Below, piece by piece: positions 12,303 through 23,350 of a DNA stretch of 64,000 nucleotides; within the stretch, counting starts at the first letter, position 1, and each line of letters opens with the position of its first letter. The position numbers and the translations under genes were made by a program. Source of the stretch: Oncomelania hupensis (taxonomy: Eukaryota > Mollusca > Gastropoda > Littorinimorpha > Pomatiopsidae); contig CM072519.1 in NCBI GenBank assembly GCA_036898135.1, positions 68,502,840 to 68,566,839 on the forward strand, given 5' to 3'. The notes under the pieces were generated by a model. It was not told where the DNA came from. It saw nothing but the letters and a program-made list of their open reading frames with translations, and ran no database searches.

Positions 12303-14415
12303 AATTCAAAACAGTTGGCGATGCATCTACATTTGTCTGCACACCAGCATCGTGATCAAGTTCATAGCGTATATCAGCGACTTTCTTGGTGAAAAAGTGA
12401 CAAAAAACATCTGGTAAGTCACAAGGTGGGTGAGTGGTAGGTAGAGCGCTACTTTTTTCCTTGCCTCTGAGGCGGTCACAGACCGAGAAGAGTTGCTTGC
12501 TAGTCTCACTGTTGGCCACTCGACCACTAAAGAAAGCAGACTTGGCCCTATGGACAATTTGCGTTACTCGTCGCTTGGCAGCAGTGTAAATTTGTTTGCC
12601 CACTGTGAGACCACTCTTCAACCATCTCCTCTCAGCCTGACGACGCTGCCTCTTGGCTTCACTGAGCTCATCCTCGACAGCACTGTACCATGGTTCTGAC
12701 TTACCTACCCTAACCTTACGCCTGTAGATAGGGGCATGCCTATCTAGTGCGTCCCTCAGTGTGGCCTCCAGCTGTTCCACAGAGGAACACAAAGCCGGAC
12801 TCACTACCTCACCGAGGTCGCGCTTTAAGGCTTCGCGATCTACAGCTCGCAACTTGCGAACATCTCTGTAATGGGGAGAGGGCAAGGGGATAGCAACATT
12901 GAGGTCACTAACCACAGTATAGTGATCTGACGACAGTTCCTGTGTCACAAAAGTGTTTTGGACAATATTGTCATCAGGACGGTGAATTAACCAATCAATG
13001 AGATGGCCACGCTTGTGGGTTAATTCAAAAACTGACTGTGCCAAAGAGAACATGTTAAGGTATTCAATCATCTGAGCCACACTTGATAAGTGAGGCTGAT
13101 CATAATGAAAGTTAAAATCCCCAGTAATAACATACGTGCCAGATAGATTGTTACAATAGTTCAGCACATCATGAAAATCCTGCAGAAACATCGCATCTTT
13201 TAGTTTGTTTTTCTTGCTAGGATAAGTTCTGTATACCCCTAAAACATGAACAACGTGTTTGGCAATAGATAACGTTATTTGCACAAGCTCACATGATGAA
13301 TGTGTGAAGGGGAACGTGGTGATGATGCCCATGTGGGCGGCAAGAGTGACTCTGTACACCACAGCCATACCGCCATAATTGTCACCACGGCAGAACGACC
13401 TGGCCGTGAACCCTGGGGGCGCCAGCTCGGCGCACTTGCCCTCGTCACCCCTTTCACGAAACCATGTCTCTTGAATGAACATCATATCAACGTTATTGTC
13501 TTTTATAAACTCACACACAGCAGTTCTCTTTTCATTACAAGACGATCCAAGAGACTGAGCATTAAATGATGCAATACGTAGTTGTCTATCATTATGTGGA
13601 ATTGTTTGAGCACAAGAAATGCTGACAAGATTAGTTTTGTTCATACCACGACAAGAAAACAACGACTTACAAGAGTTTGTGGCACGGTTTGTGGGGGATA
13701 GAACGGGTATGGCAGACGACTTTGTGGAACAACCTGGAAATGGCCGGGTAGCCAGAGGCAGCCCCGAAAGGCAGCCTGGGAATGGCTGGGTAGACAGAGG
13801 CAGCCCCGAAGGACAGTCTGAGAACGGCTGGGTGGACGGAGGTGGAGGCAGCCCCAAAGGACAGCCTGGGAACTGCTGTGTAGATAGAGGTTGCCCCGAA
13901 GGACAGTCTGGCATCAGCTGGGTAGGCAGAGGCAGCCCCGAAAGACAGCCTGGGAACAGCTGGGTAGACAGAGGCAGCTCCGAAGAACAGCCTGGGAACG
14001 ACTGGGTAGACGCAGGTGGAGGCGGCACCGAAGGACAGCCTGGAAACAGCTGGGTAGACAGAGGCAGCCCCGAAGGACAGCCAGGGAACGGTTGGGTAGG
14101 CGGAGGTGTAGGCATCCCCAAAAAACAGCCTGAGAACGGTTGGGTAGGTGGAGATGAAGGCAGCCCCGAAGAACAGCCTGGGAACGGTTGGGTAGGCGGA
14201 GATGAAGGCCGCCCAGAAGGACCGCCAGTAGGGCGTGCGGGACGCGAAGACGGTGGCAAGTTGTGCCACAAGCGGTGCAAGCGGCCAGCCCGAACACCAC
14301 GCTGAGTGGGCGGTCGCTCGAGAATGCCCAGCTCCTGGATCACTTTATAGACGTCAGGTGGTATGCGCCGATTGACACACTTCTCACCAATGGAGCGCAA
14401 AAGTCCTGGATCCAT
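12289..14415 (-). pseudogene. LINE N-terminal half: Pro/Gly/Cys repeat region and AP endonuclease
   Basis: 708 codons. Residues 1-60 include RIPPDVYKVIQELGILERPP. About residues 65-230 are a degenerate repeat of roughly 16-22 residues built on PTQPFPGCPSGLP. From about residue 275 the exonuclease-endonuclease-phosphatase fold begins: LRIASFNAQSLG, DMMFIQETW, GDFNFHYDQP and ELSSDHYTVV. The frame ends just before the RT frame opens, at an indel near 12295. Confidence 0.82.
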
Positions 14416-14439
14416 TGTTGGACAAAGAGGTCACACAAG

Positions 14440-15295
14440 GCCACAAGGCCGAAGACTAGAATGAATTAAAACAACAAGTCTTCTTATGCTATGTTTGTTT
14501 GTTTATGGCTGTGAGATTTTAAATCACAGCAAAGAGTACATTACTTTCTCTGGGTCACTGGGTCACTGGGTCACTTCAATAATGTTAAAGAGCAATCTGA
14601 TTCTTACAGATTGGGTGATTAAAATTCGCGTACGCCATACCACTGGCTCGGCACTAATCACTGATTGATTATGAATCAGTATCAATATGTATTATTCTCT
14701 ATGTTGTCTTCTGCTAAATGTTGTGGTGCTTCGCGGAAATTCGGGATGTTGAGCCTTCTTATCAATAGGTCACAGACTGATTACACAGCGAGCCAGCCAT
14801 CTTTCGACTTATCACTGTGTGTGCTACTAGGCATACACAGCTGATATAGCCGTAGCATGCATTACTCGGTTCCAGCGCCAGCGTGTAGTGAAGAAAGGAA
14901 GGGGATGAAGAGGGTGGATAGCCATGATTGGCGTGATGGTGGTAGTTCTTTGGTAGCACTGACCAAACAGGTCAGTGGTGGTAGCTCTGGCAAGTTATTT
15001 TTAGCTCCAGCTGGAGTACGTGGGAAAAAAAAATACAGTGCTTCATGTTCAGCATTCAAATTGTTGTACAGTTTTCTATAAAGACCAGACTAATGGCCAA
15101 AGTAAATAAATTTGTTTAAATCAAAGTACACCACTCTCTGCAGCACAATGAGACTAACAGGCTGGTACTACATTTGGCGTGCACAACACATTATAACCAC
15201 AAAAAATCCAAGGAAATCAACAGCACACAAATTTTGCAGCCTGCTGGCGCTTCTTCTATTGGATGATACATGGAGGAGCTGAGAACACAGCGACG
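14440..15295. other. No recognisable feature
   Basis: Sequence between the LINE 5' end and the 19-bp satellite. It may include the LINE 5' UTR. A triplicated GGGTCACT lies near 14550-14572. No coding exon supported. Confidence 0.5.
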
Positions 15296-15298
15296 TGG

Positions 15299-16622
15299 CC
15301 ATCTGTATCTATGGCACACATCTGTATCTATGGCACACATCTGTATCTATGGCACACATCTGTATCTATGGCACACATCTGTATCTATGGCACACATCTG
15401 TATCTATGGCACACATCTGTATCTATGGCACACATCTGTATCTATGGCACACATCTGTATCTATGGCACACATCTGTATCTATGGCACACATCTGTATCT
15501 ATGGCACACATCTGTATCTATGGCACACATCTGTATCTATGGCACACATCTGTATCTATGGCACACATCTGTATCTATGGCACACATCTGTATCTATGGC
15601 ACACATCTGTATCTATGGCACACATCTGTATCTATGGCACACATCTGTATCTATGGCACACATCTGTATCTATGGCACACATCTGTATCTATGGCACACA
15701 TCTGTATCTATGGCACACATCTGTATCTATGGCACACATCTGTATCTATGGCACACATCTGTATCTATGGCACACATCTGTATCTATGGCACACATCTGT
15801 ATCTATGGCACACATCTGTATCTATGGCACACATCTGTATCTATGGCACACATCTGTATCTATGGCACACATCTGTATCTATGGCACACATCTGTATCTA
15901 TGGCACACATCTGTATCTATGGCACACATCTGTATCTATGGCACACATCTGTATCTATGGCACACATCTGTATCTATGGCACACATCTGTATCTATGGCA
16001 CACATCTGTATCTATGGCACACATCTGTATCTATGGCAAACATCTGTATCTATGGCACACATCTGTATCTATGGCACACATCTGTATCTATGGCACACAT
16101 CTGTATCTATGGCACATCTGTATCTATGGCACACATCTGTATCTATGGCACACATCTGTATCTATGGCACATCTGTATCTATGGCACACATCTGTATCTA
16201 TGGCACACATCTGTATCTATGGCACACATCTGTATCTATGGCACACATCTGTATCTATGGTACACATCTGTATCTATGGCACACATCTGTATCTATGGCA
16301 CACATCTGTATCTATGGCACACATCTGTATCTATGGCACACATCTGTATCTATGGCACACATCTGTATCTATGGCACACATCTGTATCTATGGCACACAT
16401 CTGTATCTATGGCACCACACATCTGTATCTATGACACACATCTGTATCTATGGCACACATCTGTATCTATGGCACACATCTGTATCTATGACACACATCT
16501 GTATCTATGACACACCATCTGTATCTATGGCACACATCTGTATCTATGGCACCACACATCTGTATCTATGGCACCACACATCTGTATCTATGGCACACAT
16601 CTGTATCTATAGCACACATCCA
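15299..16622 (+). repeat. 19-bp satellite, about 69 copies
   Basis: Unit CATCTGTATCTATGGCACA. The first 730 bp are nearly perfect; after about 16035 single-copy changes and 2-4 bp indels (CACCACA, GGCACAT) accumulate. All three + frames stay open over more than 1.1 kb. Confidence 0.96.
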
Positions 16623-16738
16623 CAAATACAAGCCATGGGCAGCAGAGAAGGGGAGATAAATCTTTCCTATCATTCCTTCATTCCACGGAGGTCAGCAACT
16701 AATAAGGATTGTATCCAGGGTGCTGTCAATACATTCCA

Positions 16739-16866
<128 letters not shown>

Positions 16867-16924
16867 TTGCGCTTTTTTCTATTAAAAAATCGGTTCAAAG
16901 CGGAATTCTCACGCATACGTCCGT

Positions 16925-17126
16925 CACAGTCCATCACTAGCGTCTTTTAAAATCAACTTGAAGACGCATCTTTTTAGAGAGGCCTTTTCATAGGCGCCAT
17001 GAGTGAGTGTTTTTGGGTGTTGGGATGCGCATGTGGTTGCGTGTTATTGACCAATGCACGCATGTTGTGTTTATATTTGTTTGTGTAAAGCGATTTGTGA
17101 TTTTGGAAAGCGCTGTATAAATTGCC

Positions 17127-17130
<4 letters not shown>
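16925..17130 (+). mobile_element. L2/CR1-type LINE 3' end, second subfamily
   Basis: Carries the last codons (SFKINLKTHLFREAFS), then a 3' UTR ending AGCGCTGTATAAATT before the (ATT)n tail. About 200 bp only; the 5' side is bounded by an (ATT)n tract. Confidence 0.65.

Positions 17131-17201
<71 letters not shown>
17131..17201 (+). repeat. (ATT)n tail microsatellite
   Basis: About 23 ATT units joining a LINE 3' end directly to a 5S-like SINE. Confidence 0.92.
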
Positions 17202-17204
<3 letters not shown>

Positions 17205-17455
17205 ATGTGTCGCAAGTTCAACACCGTCCAGTGCGGTTAGCACTTGGATGGGTGACCGCAGAACGTGAAGCGACAAATAACAACGCCCCCAGTTGACTCA
17301 TCGGTGACTGAGTATCTACTCTCTTAAGGGTGGGGAAGGTAAAGCAGCGAGGGAGAGATGGGCATCACCCTCATTACGCTGGCCCAAAATAAGTGTGATC
17401 TCCAACATCACGCTCCCCTACGGCCACAAAGCTATGGGACTACCTTTACCTTTTT
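17205..17455 (+). mobile_element. tRNA-5S SINE, copy 2, head missing
   Basis: Shares the 5S-like GGTTAGCACTTGGATGGGTG and the downstream body (GGGCATCACCCTCATTACGC, CTCCCCTACGGCCACAAAGC) with the copy at 23723. The tRNA-like head is gone; an (ATT)n tract abuts its 5' side and another follows its 3' tail. Confidence 0.75.
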
Positions 17456-17461
17456 TTTAAC

Positions 17462-17586
<125 letters not shown>

Positions 17587-17789
17587 ACACACTAAAAAAT
17601 TATTACGATAAAAAAAGAATAAAAAAAGGGATGCATCAACTAGAAAAAGATGAAGGAAAGAAAACATACACACGCTTACAGATGTGGGTTAGTAAACCCT
17701 ACAGAACACAGCACTGGTGTGGAAGATGGTTAATGAGCAAAGAAAGACGACAAGACAATCTAAACTCTTACTCCAGTCCCCGCTGTTTA

Positions 17790-18434
17790 GGCGAAACACC
17801 TCGTATCAATGGTGCTCTACACAAACACGTTGTAGACACCTCGTATCAATGGTGCTCTACACAAACACGTTGTAGACACCTCGTATCAATGGTGCTCTAC
17901 ACAAACACGTTGTAGACACCTCGTATCAATGGTGCTCTACACAAACACGTTGTAGACACCTCGTATCAATGGTGCTCTACACAAACACGTTGTAGACACC
18001 TCGTATCAATGGTGCGCTACACAAACACGTTGTAGACACCTCGTATCAATGGTGCTCTACACAAACACGTTGTAGACACCTCGTATCAATGGTGCTCTAC
18101 ACAAACACGTTGTAAACACCTCGTATCAATGGTGCTCTACACAAACACGTTGTAGACACCTCGTATCAATAGTGCTCTACACAAACACGTTGTAGACACC
18201 TCGTATCAATAGTGCTCTACACAAACACGTTGTAGACACCTCGTATCAATAGTGCTCTACACAAACACGTTGTAGACACCTCGTATCAATAGTGCTCTAC
18301 ACAAACACGTTGTAGACACCTCGTATCAATAGTGCTCTACACAAACACGTTGTAGACACCTCGTATCAATGGTGCTCTACACAAACACGTTGTAGACACC
18401 TCGTATCAATGGTGCTCTACACAAACACGTTGTA
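17790..18434 (+). repeat. 40-bp minisatellite, about 16 copies
   Basis: Unit ACACCTCGTATCAATGGTGC then TCTACACAAACACGTTGTAG. A run of consecutive copies carries AATAGTG instead of AATGGTG (about 18160-18350), showing local homogenisation. Confidence 0.95.
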
Positions 18435-18680
18435 TCCCGAGTCACAGATAAATGTAACTTTTTTTTTTTTTTTTCTAACTTCCGAAGAGGAAGCAGGAAT
18501 GAGGGTATCTCTATTTACGGACACTTCTGTTTACCTCATTATAATAATATAGTTTCAGACTGTAGTTCTAGATCGTAACTTCCCACATGATTGATATTTT
18601 TGTAGGTAGTCCACCATTAGACTTTTTTTTTCTACATGCCTACCTGTGTTTCAGTTAGCGACAGTTCATTTTCAGTTTAA

Positions 18681-18681
<1 letters not shown>

Positions 18682-18775
<94 letters not shown>
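18682..18775 (+). repeat. (AAC)n microsatellite
   Basis: About 31 AAC units with one AAT change. Confidence 0.93.
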
Positions 18776-18779
18776 TGGG

Positions 18780-19499
18780 TATGAGCGAAAGAAGGATGGG
18801 TGTCGGCAATTGCGGACGGGGCGTTGTTTGTCAGTTTTGCGGACGGCTTGCCATTTTCATTCACTTATTGGATGACAGCTGTCCTAAACTGTTAAGATAA
18901 GAATTTCGGATTACAGTCCACGAACCAGTGAACACGAGTATACGAAATTCATAGCTAGCTCAACATTATATTGCACTGTACCTGAAAATCTGCACGAAAA
19001 AAAAAGAAAGAAAGAAAGAAAGAAAGAAAAGGTATGTAGATCGCATTGACGCTGGCAGGAAAAAAAAGTTTTGGAGTCATTAATCTGTCATGACGTCTGG
19101 AAAGCCTAGGTGTAGGCAGTTGGGAGCTGACCGCAAAAAAAGGCTATCTACCCTAAATGGTTACACTGTATTTTAGTGTAGAAATAGAGCTTAACCTTAA
19201 ATGAGTCAGAGATAACCTTAACTTGTTTTGGACCACGTCGAAGAAGGAAGTTGTATTTTTCAAGTCCAACCTTTAACAGTAGCGCAACAAGAATGCAGGC
19301 AACGGTACAAAATAGGTTAATGATATGATAATTTAATACAGAAAAATAGGGGCAGCATAGGTCTACACGGGAGCACAAGGCATGAGTAAAGAAAGGAAAT
19401 AAAAAGGATTAGTAGTAGTATTAAATTAGGTCTATAGGTTATGTTTTGACTATAAAGGATACTTCATGTGAGAGAAGCAGGAGGCTGTACATCGTCCCT

Positions 19500-19541
<42 letters not shown>

Positions 19542-20422
19542 CTCTCTGTATATATATAACTCTTGCAATAGTGTCTGTTGTCGTCTTAGCCAAATAAAGG
19601 AGTTTTCTGGGAAAGGCCAGATTTAATCGGATTTTGTTCAAGGTCGTTTTGTAGCATCCCTAACCTTTTTGAGGTAAACTTGAATCCTCGTTACTTCCTA
19701 TCTTAAAGCTTTATCAGTTGCAGGACCGCTTTCGTGTTATTTGGTAACGAAGGCACGCAAGCAAAAAACATTTCCCTAAATTTTGTTTGCCCTTTAGTTG
19801 GCGGATCCTAGCCCACGCACATGCAGCGACAGAGAAAGACAAACATGTTTACAGACAGAGAGACACGTGGAGCGAGTGAAACAGACGCGGATGGACAGAC
19901 ATAACAAGGTGGGACTAATTATTCATTACTAAGTGACAGCCAGATGCACGTAATTAGTTGACTTCTGTTGACGGCGACCAAAACACAGTACATTTATAAT
20001 GCTTTCTATTGTACAGTAACTGCGAGTTGGACGGGCTCGCCCAGCAACAGCAGAAGGTGGTTGAAAACTAACTCCTTATTAAAATGGATTAAAATTTTCT
20101 AAACAGCACTGCATGTGCATAAAACGACACGCATTTGGGATCCTTACAGTGGCAGGATTTAACGGGTAACCTCTGATTTTATTTCACAATGACGAAAACA
20201 GCACTAACCCGTTGCCTGGAACATGGTCTGAATGACTTACGTCAGCTGAGCTCGCTCACGCAGTGTCAGCTTACGGGCCATCATAACCTGCTTCTCGTCA
20301 CTTTAGTGTGAAATCAGAGATCAGTACCAATGTAAGGATTACGATACATGTTGTTTGGTGCAAATACACTTCTGCTTACAAAAGTTAACAAGGAGTTTTT
20401 TTTTAAACCGCTCTGTGAATAT

Positions 20423-20423
<1 letters not shown>
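18780..20423. other. Apparently single-copy, non-coding
   Basis: Contains only a short (AAAG)n near 19000 and the (CT)n tract listed separately. Reading frames are short and unlike known proteins. Confidence 0.5.
19506..19555 (+). repeat. (CT)n(TA)n microsatellite
   Basis: About 20 CT units followed by TATATATA. Confidence 0.88.

Positions 20424-20503
<80 letters not shown>
20424..20503 (+). repeat. (AAT)n, tail of an L2 fragment
   Basis: About 26 units immediately next to the conserved L2 3' terminus ACGTACATTTATATAGCGCA. Confidence 0.92.
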
Positions 20504-20505
<2 letters not shown>

Positions 20506-21370
20506 GTACATTTATATAGCGCAGTTTCCTGAAAAATGCCCAGGCTCACTGTGCTTCACAATTAAAAACTTAATTAAGAATATGTAAAAAAAACACATTT
20601 TATGTAAAAACTTCACACTTAAAAAGGAAGTCATAAACAATAATACAAGAGCAGTGACAAAGCCATGCATAGCACAACAAAAACAATCAGGACATATCTG
20701 CGGCACACACTAAAATCGTTGACAATGACAATACATGTTTACAAAACAATAAGTTAAAAATCAGGCATGGATAGTGCATATCGAACCTCAGTCAAGACAG
20801 TCATAATCTCAGAGAGCAGCACAGGATCAGAAAATAAAATATGATCAGTCAGAGTAGTATTGTCTGAACAGGTGTGTTTTAAGTGCTCGCTTGAAGGCTT
20901 GAGTGGTAGGAATAAGTCGAATATGTGCTGGTAAAGTGTTCCATTGTTTCGGGGCAGAATAAGCAAATACTCTCGCTCCGTAGGATTTCGTGCGGATTCT
21001 AGGGATGCACAGGGTGCGCGAGTCAGCAGAGGAGCGCAACTGGCGGGAAGGAGTATTGACCGAGAGTAGTTGAGATAAATATGAAGGACAGGAATCAGAA
21101 AAGAAATTGTGGCAAAGAACAGATAATTTATAGTCAATTCTGGCTTGTACAGAGAGCCAGTGTAGTTTATGGAGTAATGGCGTGATATGATCTCGCTTTT
21201 TAGCCTTAAGGACCAGCCTTGCAGCGGAGTTTTGAACTTTCTGTAATTTACTAACAATCTGATTTGGGCTTCCTGACAGAAGAGAATTACAGTAGTCTAG
21301 TCTGGAAAGCACAAGAGCGCAGACTAAGGTTTTGGTGGCTTCAACAGTCAAATAACAACGGATGGAACTG
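20504..21370 (-). mobile_element. L2-type LINE 3' fragment
   Basis: The - strand encodes SSIRCYLTVEATKTLVCALV, RLDYCNSLLSGSP, LHWLSVQARIDYKLSVLCHN and AFKRALKTHLFRQYYSD, the C-terminal part of an L2 RT ORF. The 3' UTR then runs into the (AAT)n tract at 20424-20503, which on the element's strand is its (ATT)n tail. Same subfamily as 5586-6185. Confidence 0.85.
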
Positions 21371-21603
21371 TAAGCGCTTTGAAAAAAAAACAATTATTTC
21401 TAGTGCTACGAAGGAAATACAACCAAGCCCCTATTGCTCGCTCATATAGTTTTTCCTTGCATAGCAAAACAATTGGACGGCCTTGACGTACTTTTGGCTG
21501 CATAATTTGTAATAGAGCTAGTCAGGATATAATTATACCGGCTTATTTTAAAGGCCACGAATTTCAGCTATTTTCTTTAGACAAGTTCCTCTACATCCGC
21601 CAA

Positions 21604-21668
<65 letters not shown>
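21604..21668 (+). repeat. (AAT)n microsatellite
   Basis: About 21 units abutting the CCTATCC tail of an RTE fragment. Confidence 0.92.
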
Positions 21669-21669
<1 letters not shown>

Positions 21670-22255
21670 CCTATCCTTTCCTATAACTCGGAGGTCGTAG
21701 GGGCACCACAGATGATCGTTTAACCAGCGTACTCCGTCTTTCTCTGTCCCCAGCAGCCCTGATTGTTTCGCTCAGTGTCAAACCAGTCCATTCTCGAATG
21801 TTGTCCTCCCACCTCTTTTTCGGTCTCCCTCTTCCTCTACCTCCTTGCACTGTGCCTTGCAGGATGGTCTTTGCAAGACCTGATGATCTGGTGACGTGGC
21901 CATACCATCGGAGTTTCTGTTTTTTCACCACTGTGAGCAGGTCATCGTGTTGTCCAATGACTTGTGTGATGGTCTGTCAGATTTCATCGTTGGTGATGTG
22001 CTGGGTATAGGAAATACCCAGAAGTCTTCTGTAGCACCTCATCTCCATGCTTTTTTTTCTTCGATGGAGATCTGCTGTGAGAATCCATGTTTCGCAAGCA
22101 TATAGGAAGATGGAGATGACAAGGGAGCGCAGCAGTCTTACTTTGGAATGTAGACTGATGGTCCTGTCTTTCCAAATTGGCTTCAACCTCGCCAGGGCAG
22201 CAGTTGTTTGTGCGATCATAGAGAGGACTTCCTGTCGGGACCCATTGTCTGATAC

Positions 22256-22256
<1 letters not shown>
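21668..22256 (-). mobile_element. RTE-type LINE 3' fragment
   Basis: The - strand encodes KLRWYGHVTRSSGLAKTILQ, GRGRPKKRWEDNIREWTGL, CYRRLLGISYTQHITND and VRLLRSLVISIFLYACETW. It is bounded by (AAT)n tracts on both sides, with the GGATAGGATT tail next to the left tract. Confidence 0.82.
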
Positions 22257-22319
<63 letters not shown>

Positions 22320-22326
22320 GTGGTAA

Positions 22327-22384
<58 letters not shown>
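22256..22384 (+). repeat. (AAT)n(AGT)n compound microsatellite
   Basis: About 21 AAT units, a GTGGTAAT interruption, then about 19 AGT units, between two RTE pieces. Resembles one half of the 41911-42100 palindrome. Confidence 0.92.
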
Positions 22385-22385
<1 letters not shown>

Positions 22386-22389
22386 ATCC

Positions 22390-22870
22390 GTGCCTTTCCG
22401 GATGGTCTTTGCAAGATCTGATGATCTGGTGACGTGGCCATACCATCGGAGTTTCCGTTTCTTCACCACTGTGAGCAGGCCGGCGTGTTGTCCAATGGCT
22501 TGTGTGATGGTCTGTCGGACTTTGTCGTTGGTGATGTGCTGGGTATAGGAAATGCCCAGAAGTCTTCTGTAGCACCTCATCTCCATGCTTTGTATTCTTC
22601 CTTGTAAGTCTGCTGTGAGAATCCATGTTTCGCAAGCATATAGGAAGATGAAGATGACAATGGAGCGCAGAAGCCTTGTCATCTCCATCTTCCTATACGT
22701 TTGCGAAACATGGACCCTCACAGCAGATCTACAACGAAGAATACGAAGCATGGAGATGAGGTGCAACAGAAGACTACTGGGCATTTTCTATACCCAGCAC
22801 ATCACCAACGACGAAGTTCGACAGACCATCACATCACTTTGATGGTCTGTCGGACTTCGTTGTTGGTGAT
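22390..22870. mobile_element. Two opposed RTE-type LINE pieces
   Basis: 22390-22680 is on the - strand (CYRRLLGISYTQHITNDKVR and FLYACETWILTADLQ). 22681-22840 is the same segment on the + strand (LVISIFLYVCETWTLTADLQ and RRLLGIFYTQHITNDEV). The junction makes an inverted repeat of about 150 bp per arm. Up to 22870 a third short inverted piece repeats the GATGGTCTGTCGGACTTCGT motif. Confidence 0.75.
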
Positions 22871-23350
22871 AAGAATCTCCTCTGCCGGATCACTAGTTGG
22901 ATGTGAGCAAAGACCGGATTTAAGAGGTATCATGTTCAACTATTAAAAGATATAAATAAATAATACATATAAAAACCGTGCCTTTTACAGCGGGCGAACC
23001 AGGATGTTTATATAGTGGGAGTTCTCCAGCACCGTGTATTTCTTAGGTTTCACCGACGCAGGTATTATTGAAAGAAGTCATGACGATAAACACACACGCC
23101 AATCTTCTCAGGTTATCTTTCTCGCCTTTTGTGCACCCAATGTTAGGAATTGTTTTGTTCCCCCTCCACCCCCTCAACCCCCTCTCCTCCGAGTTAGTAT
23201 TTACAAATATAGCTTTGAATCCGCGTACGTAAGAATAGCACACGTACACGCATGCCTACAAATCGTGCGGTTGAAACTTTCTCAGCAGCCAGGACTATCG
23301 ATGACCAGCTTCTGTCCGTCCCTGTGCGTGAACATACAGTGCTGACATAG

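Larger units (their letters stand above)
10420..14430 (-). mobile_element. L2/CR1-type LINE, near full length, one frameshift
   Basis: Read on the - strand: endonuclease ORF (14415 to 12289), then RT ORF (12302 to 10689), then a 3' UTR ending in the TATATAAATGTCC-type tail before ATTATTATT (10420-10445). The two frames overlap by 14 bases where a single indel separates them, so the parent ORF was probably one protein of about 1240 residues. I see no target duplication. Confidence 0.85.

Noticed and set aside
17205..17260. 5S rRNA gene
   Set aside because: Only the internal control region resembles 5S; the rest is shared with the dispersed SINE copy at 23723.
17790..18434. CRISPR-like array with 40-bp period
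   Set aside because: The whole period is conserved, so there are no variable spacers.
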